From Caryophanales bacterium UBA6768 (GTDB lineage Bacteria > Bacillota > Bacilli > Bacillales_D > Amphibacillaceae): 14,563 nucleotides of DNA. This document shows positions 7,326 through 14,400 of the stretch, piece by piece. The notes beneath the pieces were generated by a model. That model had not been told where the DNA came from. It saw nothing but the letters and a program-made list of their open reading frames with translations, and did no database searches. The translations under genes were made by a program, and so were the position numbers. Where the stretch lies: assembly GCA_002453315.1 (NCBI GenBank), contig DKGO01000136.1, positions 1-14,563 on the forward strand, in the 5' to 3' direction. The first letter of the stretch is position 1. Every line of letters begins with the position of its first letter.

Positions 7326-8207
7326 TTAGTTCTCATAATGACGCATAAATAAATCTTCGAGAGTTGGTGGTACGGCTTCAAACTTTTTAACATCTAGTTT
7401 AGTAGCTTCCATTAAAATTTCATTGATATGTTGATGATCAGCTGAAAAAGTTGCTTGATTATCTTTTTGTATGAAATCATGTACACCATTGACAGTAGAC
7501 ATTTGAGCAATGTCGCCATTTGTTGCTAAAGTGACAGTAGAACGGGTTAGGTGGCGTAATTCATCAAGGGAACCAGTTTCTACAATTTCACCTTGACGTA
7601 TAATGACCACCTTATCTGCTAAACGTTCCACCTCACTTAAAATATGAGAAGATAATAAAATTGATTTACCAGACTCTTTAATCTTTCCAACTTCCTCTTG
7701 GAAAATTTGCTCCATCAAAGGATCAAGTCCCGAAGTTGGTTCATCAAAAACATATAAATCTGAATCAACGGATAATGCCGCAATCAGCCCAACCTTCTGT
7801 CGATTTCCTTTAGAATACGTTTTTGCTTTTTTCTTTGGGTCTAATTCAAACCGTTCAATGAGATAATTACGTTTATCCTTGTTGCCACTTCCATGTAACT
7901 TAATGAACAGGTCAATAATTTCACCACCTGTGAGATTGCCCCAAAGTGAAACATCGCCTGGGACATAAGAAATACGTTTATGAATTTCAAGACTATCTTT
8001 CCAAACGTCCCTCCCAAATATTGTCGCATTACCTGCATCCCGTTTAATAATCCCTAACAAAATTCTGATAGTTGTTGATTTACCAGCTCCGTTGGGGCCG
8101 ATAAAGCCTACTACTTCCCCAGCGTTTACCGTAAATGTTACATTCTTTAACGCCTGAAACTTCCCGAACTTTTTTTGTAAATCATCTACTTTTACAATTT
8201 CCGTCAT
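7326..8207 (-). CDS. ABC transporter ATP-binding protein, drug-exporter type
   Basis: Cytosolic ATPase subunit of 293 residues that would power the downstream permease. Walker A is GPNGAGKST (37-45). Walker B is LYVFDEPTSGLDP (151-163). The switch histidine is in LLSSHILSEVERLAD. The ABC signature is the variant YSKGNRQK (131-138) instead of LSGGQ, as in DrrA/BcrA/TnrB2-type exporters. The Q-loop position reads SYVPGDVSLW (80-89), without the usual glutamine, a variation I also associate with this exporter class. Residues after about 215 form the C-terminal extension typical of the DrrA group. AAGGAG precedes the ATG with a spacer of about ten bases. The gene lies between the TetR-family gene and the permease on one strand. 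Confidence 0.92.
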   Translation of the reverse strand: MTEIVKVDDLQKKFGKFQALKNVTFTVNAGEVVGFIGPNGAGKSTTIRILLGIIKRDAGNATIFGRDVWKDSLEIHKRISYVPGDVSLWGNLTGGEIIDLFIKLHGSGNKDKRNYLIERFELDPKKKAKTYSKGNRQKVGLIAALSVDSDLYVFDEPTSGLDPLMEQIFQEEVGKIKESGKSILLSSHILSEVERLADKVVIIRQGEIVETGSLDELRHLTRSTVTLATNGDIAQMSTVNGVHDFIQKDNQATFSADHQHINEILMEATKLDVKKFEAVPPTLEDLFMRHYEN

Positions 8208-8349
8208 GACATTAACACTCCTTATTTTAAAAACTTTACTCTCTTTAATTAAGCACTTTTAAATTTAAAGGGATTAAGTTCATGTCTAATCACCTGTTTT
8301 GAAAGGTTCTAATTTAATCAAGACCCTTAATTTCGCCCATATTTCAACA

Positions 8350-8970
8350 TTATTTATAGAAACTCTTCTTTAGAATCTCAGCATAACTTCTCCACTCTTC
8401 AAAATACTGTTTGCCAAATTCCCCAATGTCTTCAAATGAATTTATTTGACTAAGTCCTTTTTCACCGAAGCCAAACATCGTCCAATGTAGGATTTCAATT
8501 GCTTTTTCGATATCAATTTCTTCACGGAACTTGGAGAGGTCAATGTTGTCATAAAGATTTTCTGTGCTTTGATTGTAAATAGGTTTTATCTTTTGCTTAA
8601 TCATGCCCTTTACCTCTGCAGATTCCTCTATATTTGTAGAGGCTAGGAAATCAAATACTTGTGGGAATTTTTGCTGAATATGAATTTTTTCATATCCTAT
8701 ATTTTCAATTCTCTTAAAAATATCCGCTTCGTCGAGATCTATCTTTTCAACAATTTGGTTAATAATTTGCACACTATAATCGATTAAGTAGGCATAAAGA
8801 TCCTTTTTGCTTTTAAAATAATTAAATAATGAACCTTTTGAAATATTAGCTAGTTTTACAATTTCATTAGTTGATGCTTTGTCAAAACCATTTTGGACAA
8901 ATTCCTTCAATGCAGCATTAATAATTTGCTTTTGTTTTTCCGATGTTAACTTATGAAATTTAGAATAAAT
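8350..8970 (-). CDS. TetR/AcrR-family transcriptional regulator, apparent ATT start
   Basis: Probable repressor of the adjacent ABC exporter, 206 residues from the proposed start. The N-terminal domain holds the TetR helix-turn-helix: NEIVKLANISKGSLFNYFKS, then KKDLYAYL. The rest is a variable, mostly helical ligand-binding domain. The family N-terminus typically reads like KFxxLxxEKQxxIINAALKEF. That sequence is encoded upstream of the first ordinary start codon (TTG at 8910), beginning YSKFHKLTSEKQKQ. No ATG, GTG or TTG exists in frame above it before the stop. An ATT at 8970 stands exactly where the initiator methionine is expected, eight bases after a perfect AAGGAGG. Starting at TTG would remove helix 1. 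Two matching operators flank its promoter, so autoregulation is likely. Confidence 0.85.
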   Translation of the reverse strand: MYSKFHKLTSEKQKQIINAALKEFVQNGFDKASTNEIVKLANISKGSLFNYFKSKKDLYAYLIDYSVQIINQIVEKIDLDEADIFKRIENIGYEKIHIQQKFPQVFDFLASTNIEESAEVKGMIKQKIKPIYNQSTENLYDNIDLSKFREEIDIEKAIEILHWTMFGFGEKGLSQINSFEDIGEFGKQYFEEWRSYAEILKKSFYK

Positions 8971-8978
8971 AAAATTAA

Positions 8979-8985
8979 CCTCCTT
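8979..8985 (-). promoter_or_regulatory. Consensus ribosome binding site supporting the ATT start
   Basis: AAGGAGG on the minus strand, complementary to the 3' end of 16S rRNA, separated by the eight bases TTAATTTT from ATT at 8970. No other start codon lies at a usable distance: the next in-frame TTG is 60 bases beyond the ATT. Confidence 0.75.
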
Positions 8986-9004
8986 AGCAAAAGCATAATA
9001 TGAT

Positions 9005-9019
9005 TGACCAGATTGGTCA
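9005..9019. promoter_or_regulatory. Operator 1 for the TetR-family regulator
   Basis: TGACCA-GAT-TGGTCA, a perfect inverted repeat with 6-bp arms and 3-bp centre. It lies just downstream of the promoter's predicted start site, in the leader of the regulator gene. The arms are identical to those of the second site at 9050-9064, which is strong internal evidence of a bound-protein site. Confidence 0.8.
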
Positions 9020-9036
9020 TTTGTGTGTATATAGGT

Positions 9037-9065
9037 ATTATAACAATTATGACCACTTTGGTCAA
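9037..9065 (-). promoter_or_regulatory. Sigma-A promoter of the TetR-ABC exporter operon
   Basis: On the minus strand, -35 TTGACC (9060-9065), a 17-base spacer and -10 TATAAT (9037-9042). The start of transcription would be near 9030, giving a leader of about 60 bases. Operator 2 overlaps the -35 element and operator 1 lies in the early transcribed region, so bound regulator should block both polymerase entry and escape. Confidence 0.82.
9050..9064. promoter_or_regulatory. Operator 2 for the TetR-family regulator
   Basis: TGACCA-CTT-TGGTCA, with the same arms and 3-bp centre length as operator 1. The centres are 45 bp apart. It overlaps the -35 element. Confidence 0.8.
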
Positions 9066-9105
9066 TTAGATGTTATGTAAATTTAAAAGTGAAAAACCCG
9101 AAACC

Positions 9106-9141
9106 CCGTTTAAAAAATAACAATATTACTTTTTTAAACGG
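9106..9141. repeat. Long AT-rich inverted repeat between operons
   Basis: CCGTTTAAAAAA (9106-9117) and TTTTTTAAACGG (9130-9141) are perfect 12-bp arms around a 12-base loop. The A/T-runs lie inside the stem, and no T-run follows it on either strand, so it is not a classical terminator. It may still act as a backup terminator or RNA stabiliser behind the lipoprotein gene. Confidence 0.5.
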
Positions 9142-9173
9142 AGGATACTTCTTATGTGCTTCCAAATTAAAAT

Positions 9174-9212
9174 AAAAAAACTGCCTCAGGGATATTTTCC
9201 CAAAGCCAGTTT
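9174..9212 (-). terminator. Terminator of the YxeA/SurA-N lipoprotein operon
   Basis: Read leftward, AAACTG...CAGTTT arms (9207-9212 and 9178-9183) extend through GGGA/TCCC with a few mismatches and run into seven T (A-run 9174-9180). It begins 4 bases past the lipoprotein stop codon. Confidence 0.7.
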
Positions 9213-9215
9213 ATT

Positions 9216-9899
9216 TTAAAGCAATACATCTATTTCAGATTCTTCCTCGAACTTTTCGAGTAATTTGTTAATGACTTTATCGATTTTTTGTAATTCTAAT
9301 GTTTTTTGTAGTTCACCCTTTATTTGATCATAGTCAGCAATATTTTCAATTTCTTCTTTTAAATCATCGTACATTTCTTCCACTTCATTTTCTGAAACAT
9401 CTACTTTGACGAAGTCTTGTATATATTGCTTTCTCGCCAATTCGAGCTTCATTTGGCTTTCAATTGCCTCTTCTGTGTAATTAAATTGTTCACGCATTCT
9501 TTCATAACCAACAATATTCACCTTTTTAATTTCTTCTATCGTTTCGGTTATTTCTTTATCTGATATGGTAATGCCTTCTTTTTCTGCCATTTGCATAAAT
9601 AATTCTTTTTCCAATATGGATTCAATTGTTAATTGTTTAACATTATTAGGGTCGACTTCCTCACTCGTATCTGAAACCAACTTTTTGATTTGTAAATACA
9701 TATGGTTATAAGTATTACCAAAGAGTTCCTTCCCATTAACAGTTGCTACTAATTCATCCTCTGGTAATTTTTCTTCATCTGTTAAAACGATGGCTTCTTT
9801 TTCATGATCTTCATTTTTTTCGTCTGCTTCCTCTTTGCCACATGCGGCCAAAATTAATACAACAATAATGCTAATAATGATCATTATTTTTTTATTCAT
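9216..9899 (-). CDS. Lipoprotein with SurA-N-like chaperone domain, no PPIase domain
   Basis: Predicted membrane-anchored extracellular lipoprotein of 227 residues. The signal peptide is MNKKIMIIISIIVVLILAAC with lipobox LAAC and acylated Cys20. An acidic linker (about 21-48) follows. The segment ELVATVNGKELFGNTYN (49-65) and the helical region up to about 185 resemble the SurA N-terminal (SurA_N_3) fold of PrsA/SurA-type foldases. The parvulin peptidyl-prolyl isomerase domain found in PrsA is absent, so it would act as a holding chaperone or adaptor rather than an isomerase. AAGGGG lies about nine bases upstream of the ATG. It follows a YxeA-family gene by 44 bp and is probably co-transcribed with it. 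The client proteins are unknown. Confidence 0.8.
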   Translation of the reverse strand: MNKKIMIIISIIVVLILAACGKEEADEKNEDHEKEAIVLTDEEKLPEDELVATVNGKELFGNTYNHMYLQIKKLVSDTSEEVDPNNVKQLTIESILEKELFMQMAEKEGITISDKEITETIEEIKKVNIVGYERMREQFNYTEEAIESQMKLELARKQYIQDFVKVDVSENEVEEMYDDLKEEIENIADYDQIKGELQKTLELQKIDKVINKLLEKFEEESEIDVLL

Positions 9900-9943
9900 T
9901 ATGGCAAACCCCTTTTATCAACTTCTTTTACTCAAACGTTTAT

Positions 9944-10273
9944 TTAATCCTCTAATTCATTGACTATTTTTTTTGGAACATCCTTTTTTTCAATAAATTC
10001 ATACGTCACAATTTTGTCCCGTTTGATATGTAATTTAACATATGGTTGAGTAAAATCTACTGTATTAAATGTGAAAGTTTGTGTTCCTTTATCTCCATCT
10101 TCACTAATTGCATCAATCGTCAATTGAACCGTTTCAAATTGCTTTGGTACAGAAGAATCCGAAACAATCCCATATTGGTAAGTTGTCTCTGCACCAATCC
10201 CTTTTTGAAAAACAAGTAAGCTTGTGACACCAATTAAAACGATGATTAAGACAGTAATAATGACATTTTTCAT
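9944..10273 (-). CDS. YxeA-family (DUF1093) exported protein
   Basis: Small protein of 109 residues with an N-terminal membrane or signal segment (about 3-22, rich in I/V/L) and an extracellular beta-rich domain. Landmarks are TYQYGIVSDS, DKGTQTFTFNTVDFTQPYVKL and KIVTYEFIEKKDVPKKI, the pattern of the YxeA/DUF1093 family, whose function is not established. The start at 10273 is chosen for GGAGG six bases before it; an in-frame ATG nine codons upstream lacks a site. B. subtilis yxeA sits beside a siderophore-binding protein gene (yxeB), and here too the gene lies next to a siderophore uptake operon. A strong terminator separates the two units, so any link is by neighbourhood only. Confidence 0.78.
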   Translation of the reverse strand: MKNVIITVLIIVLIGVTSLLVFQKGIGAETTYQYGIVSDSSVPKQFETVQLTIDAISEDGDKGTQTFTFNTVDFTQPYVKLHIKRDKIVTYEFIEKKDVPKKIVNELED

Positions 10274-10407
10274 GATGTTCCTCCCCATCAATCTCCACAA
10301 GGCTTTCTATAATTTATTATGGTAAAATAACATCTTATTTTTTATTTCTGTTATATTACTATCATATCGTAACATGTTCCACAAAAATATTCATCCATTA
10401 GTAGATA

Positions 10408-10446
10408 AAAATAACTGCTAGGACAATTTGTCCTAACAGTTATTTT
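10408..10446. terminator. Terminator of the siderophore uptake operon
   Basis: AATAACTG (10410-10417) and CAGTTATT (10437-10444) enclose TAGGACA / TGTCCTA, giving a stem of 15 pairs with one mismatch and a three-base loop. T-runs flank both sides (TTATTTTTA leftward, TTATTTTTTT rightward), so it may act in both directions. It starts immediately past the binding-protein stop codon at 10448. Confidence 0.85.
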
Positions 10447-10447
10447 T

Positions 10448-11377
10448 TTACTGTATGCTTTGGTCAATTTCCTTTGCCATTTCACTAACGGAAATTAGGC
10501 CCCCACCTGACAAGTACCAAAAATCAGGATCTAAATAATAAATACGGTCATTTTGATATGCCTTCGTTCCTTCTGTAAGTTTGTTCTCAACAATTTGTTT
10601 AGCCGATCCACCTTCACCTATAGCAGCACTTCTGTCAATGACATACAATATGTCCGGATCCACTTTTCCAACATGTTCAAAGGAAATCGTATTGCCGTGT
10701 GTTGACACTTCGATATTTTCATCTGCTGCTGGAACCCCAAACACATCATGAATGATTCCAAATCGGGAACTTGGTCCAAAGGCACTGATTTTGTCATCAT
10801 TGGCTAAAATAATTAATGCCTTTTCATCTGCTGCTTCAGCTTTTTCTTTCACTTGGTCAATCGTTTGTTCAATCTTTCCAAGCTCTTCCTCAATTTCCGC
10901 TTCTTTTTCGAAGACTTTTCCGATGACTTCTAAGTTTTCCTTAAATGACTCCATATACCGACTAGTGTCTACCCCTAGGAAAATGGTGTCACCAAGTTCT
11001 CCCAATTGATCATATAAATCGGATTGTCTTCCTGAAATAATAATTAAGTCCGGATCAATTTGAGATATTTTTTCAAAATCAGGTTCTTTTAAACTTCCGA
11101 CATTCTCATAGTCATCACTTTCATATTTTTCTAAGTATGATGGAATGTTTCCTTGGGGAACCCCAGTTACTTCAATGCCTAATTTATCTAACGTATCTAA
11201 CACTCCAAAGTCAAATACGACAACTTTTTCTGGATTAATGGTAACCTCGGTTTCTCCCAATTCATGTGTAATGGGTGTTGTTTTCCCTTTTTCCTCTTTC
11301 GTTTCATCTCCATTACCACAAGCAACGACAATCATAAGTACCGTCACAAATAATAATGTAACTATCGTTTTTTTCAT
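10448..11377 (-). CDS. yclQ: Siderophore-binding lipoprotein of ABC importer (YclQ-like)
   Basis: Extracellular solute-binding lipoprotein of 309 residues that would capture ferric siderophore and hand it to the permeases. The signal peptide ends in IVVAC with acylated Cys20, followed by a charged linker. The two-lobe periplasmic-binding fold is recognisable: PEKVVVFDFGVLDTLDKLGI in the first lobe, PDLIIISGRQ in the middle, and PDILYVIDRS plus IYYLDPDFWYLSGGG in the second lobe. The operon order permease-permease-ATPase-binding protein matches B. subtilis yclNOPQ, in which YclQ binds petrobactin. The start at 11377 is chosen for its signal peptide and an upstream GGGAG; a GTG- or TTG-type upstream start would overlap the ATPase gene. 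Petrobactin specificity is inferred from homology. Confidence 0.88.
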   Translation of the reverse strand: MKKTIVTLLFVTVLMIVVACGNGDETKEEKGKTTPITHELGETEVTINPEKVVVFDFGVLDTLDKLGIEVTGVPQGNIPSYLEKYESDDYENVGSLKEPDFEKISQIDPDLIIISGRQSDLYDQLGELGDTIFLGVDTSRYMESFKENLEVIGKVFEKEAEIEEELGKIEQTIDQVKEKAEAADEKALIILANDDKISAFGPSSRFGIIHDVFGVPAADENIEVSTHGNTISFEHVGKVDPDILYVIDRSAAIGEGGSAKQIVENKLTEGTKAYQNDRIYYLDPDFWYLSGGGLISVSEMAKEIDQSIQ

Positions 11378-11397
11378 ACAATTTTTTCTCCCAACTT

Positions 11398-12153
11398 TTA
11401 AAAGTATACGCAAATGCGTTGATCATCAATTTCTTTAATATCAATATCCATGTCATAAATGTCTTTTAATACACATTGGTCAATAACATCACAAGTCGGC
11501 CCTTGTTTGACAATTTTGCCATCTTTTAGGGCAACAATTTCATCTGAGTAACATGAAGCAAAGTTGATGTCATGAATCACAATGACAATCGTTTTTCCCA
11601 ATTCATTCACCAAACGACGTAATGTTTTCATAATTTGTACTGCATGTCGCATGTCTAAATTGTTTAATGGTTCATCTAGTAAAATAAAATCCGTATCCTG
11701 GGCTAACACCATTCCGATATAAGCACGTTGACGTTGCCCACCACTAAGTTCATCTAAAAATTTATGTTGTAAATCCTTTAATTCCATGTAATCAATTGCT
11801 TCATCAATTTTTGCCCAATCAGTTCTATTTAATCTACCTTTTGAATGCGGAAAACGACCGAAAGAAATGAGTTCACGAACAGTTAATTTTACATTCATCG
11901 TGTTTGATTGTTTTAAGATGGATACTTTTTTAGCTAGTTCACTTTCCTTTGCTTTGCTAATATCCTCCCCATCAATCGTAATTATTCCCTCATCTCGAGC
12001 AATCAGTCGACTTACCATAGAGATCAACGTACTTTTTCCTGCTCCATTCGGACCGATAAAGGAAGTAATTTTTCCTTTAGGAATCGTTAATGAAACATCA
12101 TCGATAACTACCTTCTTATTATACGATTTAAATACGTTCTTAATATCTACCAT
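11398..12153 (-). CDS. yclP: Siderophore ABC importer ATP-binding protein (YclP-like)
   Basis: ATPase subunit of 251 residues. Walker A is GPNGAGKST (34-42). The Q-loop glutamine is in SILKQSNTMNV. The ABC signature is LSGGQRQRA. Walker B is FILLDEPLNNLD. The switch histidine is in VIVIHDINFA. These fit the FepC/FhuC group of iron-chelate importers. AAAGGAG lies eight bases before the ATG. The first seven bases overlap the end of the upstream permease gene, indicating translational coupling. It would energise the YclN-YclO-like permease pair. Confidence 0.94.
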   Translation of the reverse strand: MVDIKNVFKSYNKKVVIDDVSLTIPKGKITSFIGPNGAGKSTLISMVSRLIARDEGIITIDGEDISKAKESELAKKVSILKQSNTMNVKLTVRELISFGRFPHSKGRLNRTDWAKIDEAIDYMELKDLQHKFLDELSGGQRQRAYIGMVLAQDTDFILLDEPLNNLDMRHAVQIMKTLRRLVNELGKTIVIVIHDINFASCYSDEIVALKDGKIVKQGPTCDVIDQCVLKDIYDMDIDIKEIDDQRICVYF

Positions 12154-13097
12154 GATTTATTCTCCTTTAACAATAAGTAAATAAAATAAATTCCACCGAC
12201 AAAATTGATGATGACACTTAGTGTCGTTTGAAATACAAAAATTCTCTCAACAATAATTTGACCACCGACTAAAGCAATAATACTAATTAAAACAGAACCT
12301 AATATGATATAAAAATGTCGATACGTTTTTAAAAATTCATAAGTGATATTGACTACGAGTAATCCCAAAAAAGTAATGGGCCCTATAAGTGCTGTCGCGA
12401 TTGAAATGAGGACAGCGACAATAATGAGCAAACGTTTAACTACGTAATTGTATGGAACCCCTAAGTTTGTTGCATGATCTTTTCCTAACGCAAGCACATC
12501 GAGATATCGATAAAATCTAATAAAGTATATAACAACAATGAATATAAGCGCAATTGATAAGTAGACAAGATTTGTATTGACATTGTTAATGCTAGCAAAC
12601 ATTTTATCTTGAGCAATCATAAATTCGTTAGGATCAATTAACACTTGCATAAATTGTGTGAAACTACTGAAAAAGGTACCTAAAATCATTCCTACTAGTA
12701 GAAGAATGTAGATGTTATTCCCTTCTCCTTTGAACAGTAACTGATAAAAGAGTAAGGAAAATATAATCATAACCCCTATTGATAATAAATAATTCCATTG
12801 ACTACTCATTAAAATGAGTGTTCTAGAACCAAAAATATAGATAATAAATGTTTGTGTTAATAAGTATAGAGAGTCTAACCCCATAATACTCGGTGTTAAT
12901 ATCCGATTATTAGTAATTGTCATAAAGATTGTCGTCGAGAAGGCAATTGCACCACCTGTCACAATAATGGCGACAATTTTTATCAATCGTCTCGGTAAAA
13001 TATAATCAATGTTACCGGTTAATTGGTATACGACATAAAAGATTGATAGGGCTAGGGCAATGGCAGCGAGAATGATAGTTTTCTTTTTATAATCCAT
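12147..13097 (-). CDS. yclO: Siderophore ABC importer permease (YclO-like)
   Basis: FecCD/BtuC-family membrane permease of 316 residues with about nine hydrophobic segments, starting at MDYKKKTIILAAIALALSIF. The conserved cytoplasmic coupling region is GPITFLGLLVVNI (roughly 241-253), the FecCD equivalent of GPIGFVGLVVPH. The gene overlaps the preceding permease gene by 11 bases and the ATPase gene by 7, typical of a tightly coupled operon. It would form a heterodimer with the YclN-like subunit. YclO identity rests on position and general resemblance. Confidence 0.9.
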   Translation of the reverse strand: MDYKKKTIILAAIALALSIFYVVYQLTGNIDYILPRRLIKIVAIIVTGGAIAFSTTIFMTITNNRILTPSIMGLDSLYLLTQTFIIYIFGSRTLILMSSQWNYLLSIGVMIIFSLLFYQLLFKGEGNNIYILLLVGMILGTFFSSFTQFMQVLIDPNEFMIAQDKMFASINNVNTNLVYLSIALIFIVVIYFIRFYRYLDVLALGKDHATNLGVPYNYVVKRLLIIVAVLISIATALIGPITFLGLLVVNITYEFLKTYRHFYIILGSVLISIIALVGGQIIVERIFVFQTTLSVIINFVGGIYFIYLLLKENKSW

Positions 13098-14040
13098 ATC
13101 GTTTTCTCCTTAAGAGTAGGAACAAGAATACTCCACTCCCAATTACTCCAACTGTTAAATTAATTGGAATTTCATATGGATAAATGATCAGCCTGCCAAT
13201 CATGTCACAAACAAGTACAAATATAGCCCCTAAAACAGCCGTATGTATTAAATTGTTTTTCAAATGATCGCCTTGATATATAGTGACAATATTAGGAATA
13301 ATTAAGCCAAGAAAAGGAATGACTCCTACGGATAAAACGACAGATGCCGTAACCAAAGCCGAAATTATTAATCCTAGATTGACAACTTGACGGTAATTTA
13401 AGCCTAAATTCTTTGAAAATTCTTCTCCCATTCCTGCAATTGTAAATTTATTTGCATAGAAGTATGCAATAACTAACGTAGGTATACTTATATATAGTAG
13501 TTCATAGTTTCCACTCATGATCATCGAGAAATCACCTTGCATCCACGACGTCATGTTTTGAATAAGGTCATTTTTATAAGCAAAAAATGTCGCAAGTGAA
13601 CTAATGATACTACCAAACATTAAGCCAACCAGTGGAATAAATACGGGATCTTTAAACTTAATATGTTCTAAAATTTTCATAAAAATAAATGTCCCTAAAA
13701 GAGCAAATGCAAATGAAATTGAAATTTTTATGATGGGACTTGCAGCCGTAAATACCATTAAGGAAACTAAAATTCCAAACCTGGCAGCATCTAAAGTTCC
13801 AGCTGTCGTCGGTGATACGAATTTATTTTTGCTTAATTGTTGCATGATTAGACCAGCAATACTCATACTTGCTCCCGCGATTAAAATACTCATTAATCGT
13901 GGAATTCTACTGATAAGCATAATTTCTACCTGATCTTCTGTCATCTTGAATAAATCAAGTGGTGACAAATCTGCTACTCCAATAAATAGAGAGACAAATG
14001 ACAATACTAATAGGGCGGTTACTAAATAACGTAGCTTCAT
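13087..14040 (-). CDS. yclN: Siderophore ABC importer permease (YclN-like), first gene of operon
   Basis: FecCD-family permease of 317 residues with roughly nine membrane segments. It starts MKLRYLVTALLVL, which closely resembles my recollection of B. subtilis YclN, and continues with SRIPRLMSILIAGASMSIAG and LIMQQLSKNKFVSPTTAGT, a conserved stretch of this subfamily. The coupling region is GVIPFLGLIIPNIV. The start at 14040 is chosen over an in-frame GTG at 14055 because of this resemblance and an AAAGTGAG about ten bases upstream. It is the promoter-proximal gene, with a Fur-box-like operator in front, so iron limitation should induce the operon. Confidence 0.9.
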   Translation of the reverse strand: MKLRYLVTALLVLSFVSLFIGVADLSPLDLFKMTEDQVEIMLISRIPRLMSILIAGASMSIAGLIMQQLSKNKFVSPTTAGTLDAARFGILVSLMVFTAASPIIKISISFAFALLGTFIFMKILEHIKFKDPVFIPLVGLMFGSIISSLATFFAYKNDLIQNMTSWMQGDFSMIMSGNYELLYISIPTLVIAYFYANKFTIAGMGEEFSKNLGLNYRQVVNLGLIISALVTASVVLSVGVIPFLGLIIPNIVTIYQGDHLKNNLIHTAVLGAIFVLVCDMIGRLIIYPYEIPINLTVGVIGSGVFLFLLLRRKRYGL

Positions 14041-14078
14041 TGTATAAAATCTCACTTTATAAACATTATTATCTTTTA

Positions 14079-14110
14079 CTCATTCTAATTAAGAATGAGA
14101 TTCATTATCA
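14079..14110. promoter_or_regulatory. Fur-box-like operator of the siderophore operon
   Basis: TGAGATTCATTATCA (14096-14110) matches the 7-1-7 Fur consensus TGATAATnATTATCA at 12 of 14 defined positions, with a perfect ATTATCA half. It adjoins a perfect palindrome CTCATTCT-AATTA-AGAATGAG (14079-14099). The two overlap the promoter elements, so Fur bound with iron should block transcription. Regulation by Fur is inferred from the match and the operon's role. Confidence 0.72.
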
Positions 14111-14111
14111 A
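14082..14111 (-). promoter_or_regulatory. Sigma-A promoter of the siderophore operon
   Basis: On the minus strand, -35 TTGATA (14106-14111), an 18-base spacer and -10 TAGAAT (14082-14087), each a 5-of-6 match. The -10 lies about 40 bases before the yclN start and the whole element is covered by the Fur-like site. Confidence 0.7.
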
Positions 14112-14400
14112 TTAGGTTCTAAGTGAAGTATATCACACCCTAAATTATAAAGTAAAGGAATTTTTATTATTATGATTGATTCTTTTGATAAATATCGTTG
14201 TGAGCGTTGTTATGATGGGAATTAAATGGATACTTTTTTGAAACGATTGGGATGTACCATTAACGGATGGATATCAATTACATGATTCCATCCACCTTAA
14301 AAGAAATTGTCCCACGTAACCCTCCATTTACATAATAGCTATAAAAAGTCTCCCCGCATCGTTGTAATAATTCCACTATGTCTTTAAATGGTGGTATATC
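14112..14400. other. Interval without a convincing gene
   Basis: On the plus strand an ATG at 14171 opens a 17-codon peptide (MIDSFDKYRCERCYDGN) that stops, and an in-frame ATG directly after the stop gives another 19 codons; no family is recognised. On the minus strand a 73-codon frame (14278-14499) begins inside the 52-bp repeats, has no ribosome binding site and no recognisable motif. It could be a decayed gene. Neither is called as a gene. Confidence 0.4.

Noticed and set aside
8208..8349. Separate promoter between the TetR and ATPase genes
   Set aside because: Only a short AT palindrome (TTTAAATTTAAA) was seen; no matching -35/-10 pair and no copy of the operator arms.
9154..9219. Plus-strand 21-codon frame (MCFQIKIKK...) after a GGAGG
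   Set aside because: It lies across the terminator of the opposite operon, and the GGAGG is partly the flank of an inverted repeat; likely chance.
14171..14278. Two short plus-strand frames separated by one stop
   Set aside because: Weak ribosome binding site at a long distance, no recognisable motif; too short to support.
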